From contig BGKB01000012.1 of NCBI GenBank assembly GCA_003116975.1, positions 496,001 to 560,000 of the forward strand: a DNA stretch of 64,000 nt. The letters run 5' to 3'. The DNA comes from Aurantiochytrium sp. KH105 (Eukaryota; Sar; Bigyra; Thraustochytrida; Thraustochytriidae). The translations under genes and the position numbers were made by a program. Of this stretch, positions 28,168 to 38,000 are shown in pieces. How positions within the stretch are numbered: position 1 is the stretch's first letter; the number at the start of each line of letters is the position of its first letter. A model generated the notes under the pieces. The model was given only the letters and a program-made list of their open reading frames with translations. It ran no database searches and was not told where the DNA came from.

Positions 28168-30369
28168 CTAGGAGGGAAGCATGAGAGACTCTTCCAGGCT
28201 CTTGTAAGCACCTTGCTGCTTTTGTTGGGCAGCCCGCAAGTCTTCAATGAGTTTGCGCTCAAGATCCTCGAGGCGCTGCACCTCCTCTTCCTTTTGTTTG
28301 ACTCGCTGCGCCTCGTGAGCGAGCTGGCGAGCTTTTTCTGCTTGTCGCTGCCGATGAAACTCTGCCTCGCGCCTTTGCTGCTCCTCGCGCTTCCGACGGA
28401 CTTGATCCAGGCGCGCCTTGCGCTTTTGCTCCTTTTCCTGCAGCCACTTGGCCTCCATTTTCTTCTTTTCTGCAAGAATACGCTGTTTCTCCTCTTGGCA
28501 CTGCTGCGTAAGCGTGCGCTTGTGTACAAATTGCTTTTTCAGGACCTCTTGTCGTTTCTCGCGAGCGTGCGTCCTCAGCTTTTTGTTCTTTTCTGTGTCT
28601 TGAATGATCAGCGTTGTGTTGCTTGCCTTGTGATTCTGCAGCGCCTGCGAGCGTTCCAGGCGCTCTCGACGCTGCTCTCGGATTTGGTCCACCCGATCCT
28701 CGGTCTCTGCGATCTTCTTCTGCGTCGCGTCGTGCTCGCTCTTGAGATGTTGTAGACGGTTTTTTAGCAGCTGAATGTCTTCCTCCAGATTCCTGCGCTT
28801 TTTCTTCTCCTTGCGTAGGCCATCCTGTACTTCGGCAATGGTCCAGGTGCTTACCTCTGCATACTCTTCCGAGTCATCTTCGACCTCATTCTTTGTTGTT
28901 GTACTCCTTCCTTTTATGCCGGTTCGCAAACTCATGGGCGTTCCGGGTGTGCCGTCATCTTTGCTTTCTGCGTCATCTCGCTCGCAATCTTTGTCAGGAG
29001 ATAGATTGAGGCTTTTCCGTTGCACCGAGCGAGTGCTACTCTTTTGGGAACGTTGGCTACTTTGCGGTGATTCAGCATCATCGGCTTGCTGCGAGTGAAC
29101 ACTGGTTTCTTCTTCTTCCAGCCGCAAGCTGCTTTTCTCTTGCGAGCGAGCACTGCGCTCTTCTTGCGAGCGAGCACTGCTCTTTTCTTGCGAGCGAGCA
29201 CTGCGCTCTTCTTGCGAGCGAGCACTGCTCTTTTCCTGAGAGCGAGCACTACTTTTTTCCTGAGAGCGAGCACTACTTTTTTCCTTTGAGCGAGCACTGT
29301 TCTTTTCATGTGAACGAGCGCTACTCTTTTCTTGCGAGCGAGCACTGCTCTTTTCCTGTGAACGAGCGCTACTCTTTTCTTCCGAGCGAGCACTGCTCTT
29401 TTCTTGTGAACGAGCGCTACTCTTTTCTTGCGAGCGAGCGGTACTCTTTTCATGTGAACGAGCGCTACTCTTTTCCTGTGAACGAGCACTGTTCTTCTCC
29501 TGTGAACGAGCGCTAGCCTTTTGCGGAGACGCATTCTCGGATACGACTTTTGCATTTGGCTCAGCTGCTTCGGACTCCTCGCGATTATCGTTCTCTTCGC
29601 TATCGGAACTTGCTCCCTCTTTGCGCCTCGGTGAGCGCTGCGATGACCTGGAGTTGCGCCGGCTTCTTGCACTCACCGATCCCTCTTCTCTTGATTTTTC
29701 CTCGGCCACCTCGTCTTCATCCACATCAGATGCAAACTCTGCATTGTTCTGGTCGTCGTCGCCGCCATTCTGCTTGGTTTCTTCGTCAATTTCTCGCTTT
29801 TCTTCCACGTCCTCTTCTACATTCCTCTCGTCTCCCTCATCGTCAGTCCCCTTGGGAGTTTGCATGTCGCGAGATGAACCTTGTTCGTCCTCATTTGTCT
29901 CTTCAGGATCGCCAGCACTGGGCTCTACTTTGGACATCTCGTTCTCATCATCGTGAGTGGAATTCTGGACTTCATCTCCATTCTTTGATTCTTGTTTTGC
30001 ATTCTCCTTTTCTTCTTCTTCGCGATGTGCATCTTCTGCATACTGAGTCTTGGAGGTCTTCTCAGGGCCATGAGCATTCTCTTCCGGCTCATCGTTTGCT
30101 GCAGTGTGATTCTCCTCGCCGGATTCGGTCTTTTCTTCTCCTACTTGTGCGTCATCTTGTTTTTCCTCAGATTCAGGGTCGTCATCGAGCTTGCTTTCAT
30201 TGTCTGGAAGGTCATCACGGCCCTGCTCATCGTCCTCAGCTGCCTTTGCTTCGCCTGCTGCGTCGTCTTCATTTCCACGCTCCGCTTCGTCCTTGGCTCC
30301 TTGCAAACGACCGCTTCGCGGCCGTTCGTTGCCATCGGCATCGTTGACCTTTTCCTCGTTATCTGCCAT
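28168..30369 (-). CDS. Acidic, octapeptide-repeat, coiled-coil protein of unknown function
   Basis: The product is 733 residues. Residues about 1-280 are highly acidic and disordered (Glu, Asp, Asn, Lys, Ser). Residues about 286-413 are 16 consecutive octapeptides of consensus SARSQEKS. A second Ser-rich segment leads to a continuous charged coiled coil (about 520-730) rich in Glu, Lys, Arg and Gln. The repeats look like phosphorylation or electrostatic-spacer sequence: each has Ser next to Arg. No catalytic domain is seen. Cytoskeletal or ciliary proteins often have this composition, but that is only a resemblance. The start has A at -3 and G at +4. It is divergent from the VPS9-RCC1 gene (614 bp) and convergent with the capping enzyme. 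Confidence 0.8.
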   Translation of the reverse strand: MADNEEKVNDADGNERPRSGRLQGAKDEAERGNEDDAAGEAKAAEDDEQGRDDLPDNESKLDDDPESEEKQDDAQVGEEKTESGEENHTAANDEPEENAHGPEKTSKTQYAEDAHREEEEKENAKQESKNGDEVQNSTHDDENEMSKVEPSAGDPEETNEDEQGSSRDMQTPKGTDDEGDERNVEEDVEEKREIDEETKQNGGDDDQNNAEFASDVDEDEVAEEKSREEGSVSARSRRNSRSSQRSPRRKEGASSDSEENDNREESEAAEPNAKVVSENASPQKASARSQEKNSARSQEKSSARSHEKSTARSQEKSSARSQEKSSARSEEKSSARSQEKSSARSQEKSSARSHEKNSARSKEKSSARSQEKSSARSQEKSSARSQEERSARSQEKSSARSQEERSARSQEKSSLRLEEEETSVHSQQADDAESPQSSQRSQKSSTRSVQRKSLNLSPDKDCERDDAESKDDGTPGTPMSLRTGIKGRSTTTKNEVEDDSEEYAEVSTWTIAEVQDGLRKEKKKRRNLEEDIQLLKNRLQHLKSEHDATQKKIAETEDRVDQIREQRRERLERSQALQNHKASNTTLIIQDTEKNKKLRTHAREKRQEVLKKQFVHKRTLTQQCQEEKQRILAEKKKMEAKWLQEKEQKRKARLDQVRRKREEQQRREAEFHRQRQAEKARQLAHEAQRVKQKEEEVQRLEDLERKLIEDLRAAQQKQQGAYKSLEESLMLPS
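29129..29513 (-). repeat. 24-bp coding minisatellite, 16 units
   Basis: Sixteen 24-base units encode SARSQEKS and variants (SARSHEKS, SARSEEKS, SARSKEKS, SARSQEER). Units differ mostly at third positions and at the Gln/His/Lys/Glu codon, so the array has diverged under reading-frame constraint. Confidence 0.85.
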
Positions 30370-30983
30370 CGTGCGCTCGCCAATGTTGGTGCGTCAAATT
30401 GTGCGAGCGACCAAGCGCATCCCTCGCTGCTTGCCGACTGACGTCACGACGTTCGTGTCGTGGTCAAACCTTGAACGAGACGCGAAGCGCAGGCTTTGAA
30501 GTCTTGCCCCAAGGCATGCGACCAAATCAGAACGCCGAGAAATGGCAAGCCGCCATACAAAAAGATCGCTTGTGGTGTCACTTGCCATACGCAGAATAAA
30601 GGTATACAAGCTCCAGCTCCTCCTTCCGTATACACTTGAACTTACTACGAGTACCTCTTCTTGTCAACGGATAGGTCCTTCTGCTACAAGTGAATTATAG
30701 CACCATGGAAACCGCATTATGGCCCAATTCTTGACAGTAAATAGGAATAGTAAAAGAGGTGGAAAGGAGCTATAACTCATTTGCACCCGAGATGATCGAA
30801 AAGGGCTAGCAGAAAGACAACGATCTTTGGCTGGGACTGCCGCAGCGCAGTCGCGGAGAGCGAGAGCTCCGCGGTAAAAGAACGGGACGCAGGACGATTG
30901 GCTGAATCGGGTTGCAAGCGAGCCTCCCGGCTCCCATCTCCCCTGCTCGCCAGCTCTTCCTTTGTTTCCGGGCGAGAAAGGCA
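30370..30983. promoter_or_regulatory. Divergent promoter region (octapeptide protein / VPS9-RCC1 protein)
   Basis: These 614 bases separate two divergently transcribed genes. An AT-richer centre (about 30590-30790, with GTATACA elements at 30602 and 30627) is flanked by GC-rich shoulders. No gene is seen inside, and precise promoter elements cannot be assigned. Confidence 0.4.
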
Positions 30984-33900
30984 ATGATCGAGACGGAGAG
31001 ACTCGAGGTGAACTCGGTGTTTGCAACCTTCGAGGAGCACCGCGACCAGGTCTTGCGCGAGTACGTAACAGAGCGAAATCGAAGACGATGCGTGTTTAAG
31101 CGCAGACGAAGTTATTCTGTTGATGTAGACCCTGCATCATGGTCGGTCTCCGATCGCACAAACGTACAGCTCGGCGACGCTCAGCTTGTGGGCCAGGACG
31201 GAGTGGTGAGCGAGGAACAAACGTCCTTTACAGACTGTGATCAAAGCATCCAAGGCACAGCAGCGGTCAGAGACTCGAGCGTAGCAGACAGGCGTGATTC
31301 AGACACTCGACTCGATTTAGCCAACGCTGCTGATGAGTCGCAGGGCAGTGAGCAACTATCAGTCTCGCTGGAAAGCACCGACGGATTTCTCGAAGAGGGT
31401 GCCACGGTAATCCTCTGCATTCCACAGGAGCTATCTTTACGATCACGACCAAATCTTGACGATGTGCGCTCGCACATGCTCGTTGCTGCCGCGGAAGCGC
31501 GTGGAGACTTTGTGACATTGGACGGGCGTAAAATCATCATCAAAGGAAATCAGGTCTTCGTGGGCGGCGCAGAGAAGACCACGCGCGTACGGCCCATGTG
31601 GCGCGAACGCATGGTCTTTGTACTTTATTCTGAGTCTGTGCAAGTCGCAACCCTTTGCGGAGCTAGAGGGACTGAGGTGACGATTTCGTTAAAGATATTG
31701 CACATTGACCGCCCCCTGCGTGGAGGCTGCGCGTCGCCATGCACGCTCGCGGGTATGACATTGAACCAGATTGGCAAATACTTGGGGGTCTTGCGATCAT
31801 ATCCTGAACACGAACCAGTATTTGAAGAGCTTGACGAGGTTATTGGCGCAGTGCAGGATGCCTGGGTAGACGACGCCGGCAGCGAGTTTCATGAAAACGT
31901 ACAACGCATGGTCAAGAGCTGGATCCGTACGTCTGCGGCCTCGCTCATTTACTCGTCGTCTTGTTTCGCAGCGCTGCATCACCGCGGCGCCACCAACGAG
32001 AACGGTGACACCAATGCTGAAGGCCTTCTCAACCGCTTGCGAAGGGAGCGCGAAAGCCTGCACACGCAGGTGCGACGGCACACGATTCAAGTCGAGCAAG
32101 CTTTGGAGGGGTATGTCATGGCGCAATTGCATGATCAAGCGATGGGTCAGCTGCGGCGAGCTTTTGTGCAAGAGGACACAAAATTTGCCCAGGAGGCTGT
32201 CGCCTTGCGCGCACGAGGATTGAACCAACAAGATTTAGGTATGCGGCCCGAGTATCAATGCCCGCAAGATGCCGCAATTGAGCACCTGCAACAGTTGTCC
32301 TCGAAAATAACGCCGCTCGAAAAGCTCTTGTGTTTGGAGACGGTGGTGTCATACATCAATGCAGCGGTCGAAGACAACTTGCACCGGCATTTCGAGGACG
32401 TGTCGAGCTTCCAACTCACGACGGATGACCTTTTGGACCAGCTCATCTACGTCATGGTCTGGACAGAAGGTCTTGAGGATCTGTCTGCGCAAATTTATTT
32501 CATGCGCGCGTTTCACACAATGAATGTGAACACGACTGCGCTCGGTTACAATTTGGCCAATGTTGAGGTGGCAGCTCTTTGGATCATGGGGAATGGGCGT
32601 GAATTATCAGCCACAACAGTGGAGCGCATGCGTGAACGCGTCGGCCCATGTGGGCCGCCACTCAGTCAGACTGTTGTGGCTACAGACGGGGACTTTTCGC
32701 GACTTTTCGTGGTCGTTGATGCCCAGAACTCTTCGCGCGAGGTGATGCTGGCTTTGCAGGGAAGTGCCGGGGAGAGACGCAGACCTGCGGTTTCGTGGCA
32801 GGAACCTGCGCTTCTTGAGAACATTCAGCGCTTTGCAGCGAGCAAGTTCACGCCTGGTGTGCATGCATGGATTGGTCGAAGTGGGCGCGTCCGTGTCAGT
32901 ACGGGGATGCACCACTCATTGCTTTCCCGTCAGCGATTTCGACGCGTCGCATGCGGAGAGAACCACATGCTTGCCGTGAATCATGCGGGCCAACTGTTTG
33001 CATGGGGGGATAACCGCGATGGCCAGGTGGGCGTAGGTGAACGAGAGGATCGATGCACTTCGCCGATGTGGGTCGACTTTCCGGCCTCGACCAAGGCAGA
33101 TCGGGCGCGCGAAGATGGTCGGCAAATCGTGGTGGAAATTGCCTGCGGGGCACGGCACTCGCTGGCGCTCACAGCAGACCAAGAGGTTTGGTCTTGGGGT
33201 CGAGGTACGTGTGGACGCCTCGGTCTGGGTCCGCGCACGGAAACGCAATATCTGCCCGCGCGCGTTGATCACCTCAACGATGAGCGCATTGAACAGCTCG
33301 CTGTTGGGTGGTCGCACAGCCTTGCTATTTCGGAGCTTGGCGTCGTTTTCGTTTGGGGATGCGGTGCTGAAGGGCGTCTTGGGCTTGGGACCGTGTCAGA
33401 TGTGTATATACCAGCGCAAGTGAATTTGCATGGCCGACGAGCCGCTAGTGCGGCGGCAGGGTACGCGCACTCGTGCATTTTGCTACGCGATGGAACTCTT
33501 TTAGGATGCGGAAGCGCGGCATTTGGTCAGCTTGGACTCGGTCGGAAAGCACTCTCGAAAGAGGTACTCGAGGCTCCTCCGAACGACGTCACAGGCAAGC
33601 CTGTGCGGCAGCGGGAAGGTAGTAGCTCTAGCGACGTCCGTGGTTCCTCCCCACATCAAAAACATGCCCAACACGAGGTTGAGGCCTTTGCGCCATCGCT
33701 GTTGCAAATGATGAAGAATCTACTTCCAACCTCACCGGGTGCGGATGAAGGGCGTGGCTCGTTTACCTCGCCGCTGTCGGTGGCGACTCCCAAACAGTCA
33801 CACGATCAACAGCAGGAGGATCGTCAGGATCATCATGGCGTTCATCACCAGCGAGCAGGACCTGGCCCGGTCTCGGAGACCCCTCGAAGGAGACCGTTTG

Positions 33901-34262
33901 TCCGCGGGAACGAACGAGGGTTGCATCGGCAGGAAAACCAGGATGCTTGCGGCGACAGTTTTGCTGACTCATCGCTTACGCTGCGAAGCGCCGACGGTGG
34001 TCTTTCATGCCTCGTTCCGCTGCCGTTGCCTCATCTCGGTTCGCACCGCATTGTGAGCGTCGATTGCGGGCGTTATCACGCGGCTGCTGTGACGGATCTT
34101 AGCGAGGTGCTCGTGTGGGGCTTCGATGAGCAGGACGACATCATCATCCCGGAGCCGGCTTTGGTGCGCAATCTTTTGCCTGGCGCCGCGGACCACGTGA
34201 TTTGCGGCGCGGGGACCACCTTTGTAGTTTTCTGTCAAGAGGTCATCTCCTCGCTCACCTAG
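30984..34262 (+). CDS. VPS9-domain and RCC1-repeat protein (alsin-like Rab GEF candidate)
   Basis: The product is 1092 residues from the ATG at 30984 (G at -3). The N-terminal 330 residues are partly disordered; about 170-290 has a vaguely PH/DH-like pattern (MVFVLYSESVQVA; YPEHEPVFEELDEVI) that I would not insist on. A VPS9 domain is clear at about 430-535 (TPLEKLLCLETVVSYI; TTDDLLDQLIYVMVW; GYNLANVEVAALWI). VPS9 domains exchange nucleotide on Rab5-family GTPases on endosomes. From about 625 to 1085 there are RCC1/ATS1 repeats (ACGENHMLAVN, FAWGDNRDGQVGVG, WSWGRGTCGRLGLG, VFVWGCGAEGRLGLG, GCGSAAFGQLGLG). The propeller is interrupted by a disordered insert (about 855-1010) before the last blade. 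Alsin/ALS2 has the same two domains in the opposite order. Confidence 0.87.
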   Translation: MIETERLEVNSVFATFEEHRDQVLREYVTERNRRRCVFKRRRSYSVDVDPASWSVSDRTNVQLGDAQLVGQDGVVSEEQTSFTDCDQSIQGTAAVRDSSVADRRDSDTRLDLANAADESQGSEQLSVSLESTDGFLEEGATVILCIPQELSLRSRPNLDDVRSHMLVAAAEARGDFVTLDGRKIIIKGNQVFVGGAEKTTRVRPMWRERMVFVLYSESVQVATLCGARGTEVTISLKILHIDRPLRGGCASPCTLAGMTLNQIGKYLGVLRSYPEHEPVFEELDEVIGAVQDAWVDDAGSEFHENVQRMVKSWIRTSAASLIYSSSCFAALHHRGATNENGDTNAEGLLNRLRRERESLHTQVRRHTIQVEQALEGYVMAQLHDQAMGQLRRAFVQEDTKFAQEAVALRARGLNQQDLGMRPEYQCPQDAAIEHLQQLSSKITPLEKLLCLETVVSYINAAVEDNLHRHFEDVSSFQLTTDDLLDQLIYVMVWTEGLEDLSAQIYFMRAFHTMNVNTTALGYNLANVEVAALWIMGNGRELSATTVERMRERVGPCGPPLSQTVVATDGDFSRLFVVVDAQNSSREVMLALQGSAGERRRPAVSWQEPALLENIQRFAASKFTPGVHAWIGRSGRVRVSTGMHHSLLSRQRFRRVACGENHMLAVNHAGQLFAWGDNRDGQVGVGEREDRCTSPMWVDFPASTKADRAREDGRQIVVEIACGARHSLALTADQEVWSWGRGTCGRLGLGPRTETQYLPARVDHLNDERIEQLAVGWSHSLAISELGVVFVWGCGAEGRLGLGTVSDVYIPAQVNLHGRRAASAAAGYAHSCILLRDGTLLGCGSAAFGQLGLGRKALSKEVLEAPPNDVTGKPVRQREGSSSSDVRGSSPHQKHAQHEVEAFAPSLLQMMKNLLPTSPGADEGRGSFTSPLSVATPKQSHDQQQEDRQDHHGVHHQRAGPGPVSETPRRRPFVRGNERGLHRQENQDACGDSFADSSLTLRSADGGLSCLVPLPLPHLGSHRIVSVDCGRYHAAAVTDLSEVLVWGFDEQDDIIIPEPALVRNLLPGAADHVICGAGTTFVVFCQEVISSLT

Positions 34263-35070
34263 TAGCCTTCACTTTTGAAAAACATTATACGTGTACTAAT
34301 AGTCTTTTCGGGTGAGAAAAAGTAGAAAGAGAGAGAGAGAGGCTCAAATGACTCCCGAGGTGAGTGACCGCAACGCGAAGTCCACCAGAACCCAACGCGC
34401 AGGCTGCTCATCCATCCTGCCTGCGCACGACTGTCGTGAGGTTGCAGACCTCCGGGTACTTACCTGTTGGATCCCCAATCCCACCCACCAGCTCCTCCAG
34501 AACCCGCGAGCAGAATAACAAATGTATACCTGCGTCGCTCGTGTTCCGCCGCAACCCGCCATCGCCGCTGGCCGCAACCCGCCCTCAGATCAATCAGGAC
34601 GGCCGGCCTCTCGACTGACGAGCTAGCTGCCAGGTCAGGTCGACACGGCCGCACGTCGCCACTCCGCACCAGGTCCGAGCTGGCCCCCTGGCGTGGCGCG
34701 CACGGCGGCGTGGCGTGCCACGCACTGCTCTTCTCGCCCTCCCCGCGACGTTCAGAAATAAGCTCTCTGCACGTGCTTTTGTGGACCAGCACGTACCGTA
34801 CCGTCACTCAGTTGAAGGGCCCCACAGTCGCGCTTGCGTTCCGGTGGGACGAGGCGGGTAGGTGGGGGCTAAGGGGTCCTAGCGCTGCGATCCCGGCAAA
34901 GAGGTGGAGCAGGAGTGGCGCAGCAGCCGCGCAAAGAGGGCCGAGATCCAGCGCGGCGAGGAGCATACGGCGCGGAGAAGGGACGCGAAGCAAGGCAAAC
35001 CAAACCTGCAACTTGGACGCGAAGGAGCTGCGAGGCGGAGGTGCGAGGCGAGGAGAGAGCGCGAGCGAGC
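34263..35070. other. Intergenic region upstream of the giant PARP gene
   Basis: It contains a short GA run (34327-34342), then moderately GC-rich unique sequence, then a very GC-rich leader. A donor-like GAG-GTGAGT at about 34357 and CAG acceptor-like sites near 34490-34500 could bound a small 5'-UTR intron. On the opposite strand a perfect-looking donor CAG-GTAAGTAC lies at about 34457-34467. No gene is established. Confidence 0.4.
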
Positions 35071-38000
35071 ATGGCGACGCGGCGGTCGACGAGGAAGAAG
35101 ACGCCCGCGCGGGCGAGCGTGGCGGCGGCTGCGGCGGAGCTCAAGTACGCAGAGGGCGAGCTCGTGGCGGTGCTGGCCGACGACAAGGCGAAGAAGAGCA
35201 GCGATAAGTTCCTCGTGGGTAGACTCGCGGCGGATGTCGTGCGCTCGCCGGGAGACGAGAGCGGCCAAGACGTGGAGATTCTCTGGTATGACGTGGACGC
35301 GGAAGACGGCGTTCCGGCCACCACATATCGCGCGCGAAGCGAGAACGAGGAGACGCCGGTCGGTGCCATCGTGTGCGCGCTCACGAGCGCCGGCATTGAG
35401 GTCGAGGATGATACGGTGCACGTGTCAGACGAGGCGTTTGCCTTTGCCGAGAAGCAACTCGAGAAGCAGCTCAAGGACGACTATGCGTCCGATGACGACT
35501 CGCAGTTTGGGGACGCTGCCGTCGCTGCGCGCAAGCAGGCTGCTGGCAAGAAGAAGAGCAGAAATGCGAAGCGTTCACGTCATGGCAAGGCCAAGCGAGG
35601 CGCGAGCGCTGCGGCTGATGATGATGGCGACGTGAAGATCGAGGACGCAGAGGACGTCCTTGAAGACGATGGAAATGCCAGCGAAAATAACGTTGACGAC
35701 AACGACGACGACGACGATGACGGGGCTCCTCGCGCTCGCAAGTCGCGCAAGACGAGCAAAACTCAGAAGCGAAAGTCAGCGCCGCGCAAGATCAAGAAAG
35801 ACGCGGATGACGAAGCGATAGATGTCGGGGCACCCCCAAAGAAAGGAAAGAGGGGTGGTCATAAGCTTGCGCCGCGTCCAAACGTGCCTGTCGTCCCGGA
35901 CTACTGGACGCAGAAAATCAAGGGCCAGCCGAGTTCTTTTCGTGGCGACGTTGAACGTGCTTCAAAGGAGCTCATCCGTGCCGTCCGGACCAGCGACCAG
36001 AAGGCCTTCAAGACCCTACTCGCCGACCGCAAGGGTCTTTGCAGCAGTCTCGTCTTCCAGTCTGTTCACTTTCCCATCAACTCGCTCATGTGGGCTGTGA
36101 TCCAAGACAACAAGGACATGGTGGAAAAGATTGTCAATGATGCAGCCTTCAGCGAGACTTCTTTGCGCGTTAGCATGCAGGCTTGCGCAATCTCCCAGCT
36201 CAGTACAGGAGAGCATACTTCCCAGTTCTCGAATGGGTATGGACGTCGCAGGATCAACGCTTCGCGTGGCAGCAAGGAGGGCAACAACGCTCTCCTCAAA
36301 GATCTTCGCAATGGAAAGTACTCTATGCCGTGCGAACGTCGCAAGATCGCTAGCGGAAACCCTTTGAAGATTGACAACCGAGCGCTCGTCTCCGCCAAGC
36401 ACGCCGAAGATTTGGCATGGAATTTGATGCTTGACTTTGATCCCCTCAGCGATGCTATGATTGACGTGCTCGAGGGCAAGTACCAGGCTCTGGTCCACCA
36501 CGACACGGTCGATGAGGCCCTGCAAAGCGGCAATATCCGCCTCGCGCGCCGAATGATTGAGCTGGACAAGGCCGAGGGGGGGCTCAATTTCCTGCACATC
36601 GAGTCTTTGCAGGAAAAGAAGCCCCCGAAAAACGCAGCCAATCCATTCAGCGCCGCAATTCGCGCAGCATCCGTCACGAAAAAGAGTCACTCCATATCGC
36701 GAGCCACACCCGTTGCGTACGCCTGCATCAATCCCTGCGCCGACTACCTCAAGGCACTTCTCAAGGCTTCACCCAAGGCTGCGTCCTCCGTTGATACCTC
36801 GAAGAGGACGCTGCTCCATTATGCTGCTGCATGCGAAGGCCCGGACCCGCTTCGTCACCTCCTTTCCACGCATATCGAGCTCGATCGTCTGCAGGCTGAT
36901 CGCACCTCATTCAAGTTGACACCGCTCGGAGTGGCCTGCAAATTTGGTCGCGCGACCAACGTCAAGGCGCTTCTCGAAAGCGCCAAGGGCAACGAAAGCC
37001 TCTTGCGCAGTATGCTCGACGTTTGTGCCGTGCATGGGTCAAAGCCTCTCCACGTGGTCGCACATTCGCGCCGCTCTGGGCGCTATGAGATAGCCGACAT
37101 CCTCTTGGCATTTGGCGCCGACGTGGAGCCCGAGCAGACCGCAGAGGTGAACAAGAAGACGCCGCTGCACATTGCTGTGGTCTGCGGAGACTTGCAAATG
37201 GCAGAAAAGCTCGTCAAAGCCGGGGCCAAGCCGAATAAGGCCGACAAATTGCAGCGCTCACCGCTTATTTACGCGTGCATGAATGGCCAGATTCACATTG
37301 TCGCTTGGCTGCTACGCCTCGGCGTCGATGCTGAAGCGGCTGACTCCAGCGGGAACACTCCTCTTCACTACGCGGCAGCCTATGGATTCGAGGACTGCGT
37401 CGAGCTGCTCCTCACGCACGGTCAGGTACCTCCTGATCCGAAAAACGACTGGAAGACCTCGCCTTTGGGCATTGCTTTGCAAAAGGGCCGCAACGCCGTG
37501 GCCGAGGTCCTCTTTCGTCAAGCGGTCGATGTGAATTTCCCTGACGACAAGGGACGATCGCCTCTTTTCCAGCTTTTGGAGGATTACGTGGAGCGTCTCG
37601 CAAACCGCAAGATTGAGCTGGCGCCGAGCGGGCCGTCTCGCGCCGCTCTGCTGGAAGCCATGCCTTGGGCACTCCGCACCCTTTTCCAACGAAAAGACGT
37701 CGAACTCGGCCGCCCCAATGCTCAGGGTGAAACTGCACTGCATGTTTTGGCCAAGCAAAGATTTCCCGCCGAGATCAAGGCCGGCGTCCTCGGCCGTCTG
37801 GTTGACCTCTTTCTCGAAAAGGCCGCCGGAGTCGATGTCAACGCCTGCGACAAGGATGGGCTCTCGGCAGTTGTGCTTGCTGCTGCGAGCGGCAATACCA
37901 CGGTCTTTAGTCGTCTCGTGAACGCAGGCGCTTCTCTGGAGACCGCGCGGGACTCCCAAGGCCGTAACGTCTTGCATCTTGTCTTTTGCGGCGGGGCAGA

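Noticed and set aside
28932-29672. Frame encoding ARKKRVALVHKK-type repeats opposite/within the octapeptide gene
   Set aside because: It is an alternative reading of the same 24-base array. The chosen frame continues into a long coiled coil on both sides and has a good start, whereas this one does not.
34455-34470. ACTTACCTG, resembling the 5' end of U1 snRNA
   Set aside because: The following bases do not match U1 stem-loops or an Sm site, so a U1 gene is not supported. A minus-strand splice donor is a simpler reading.
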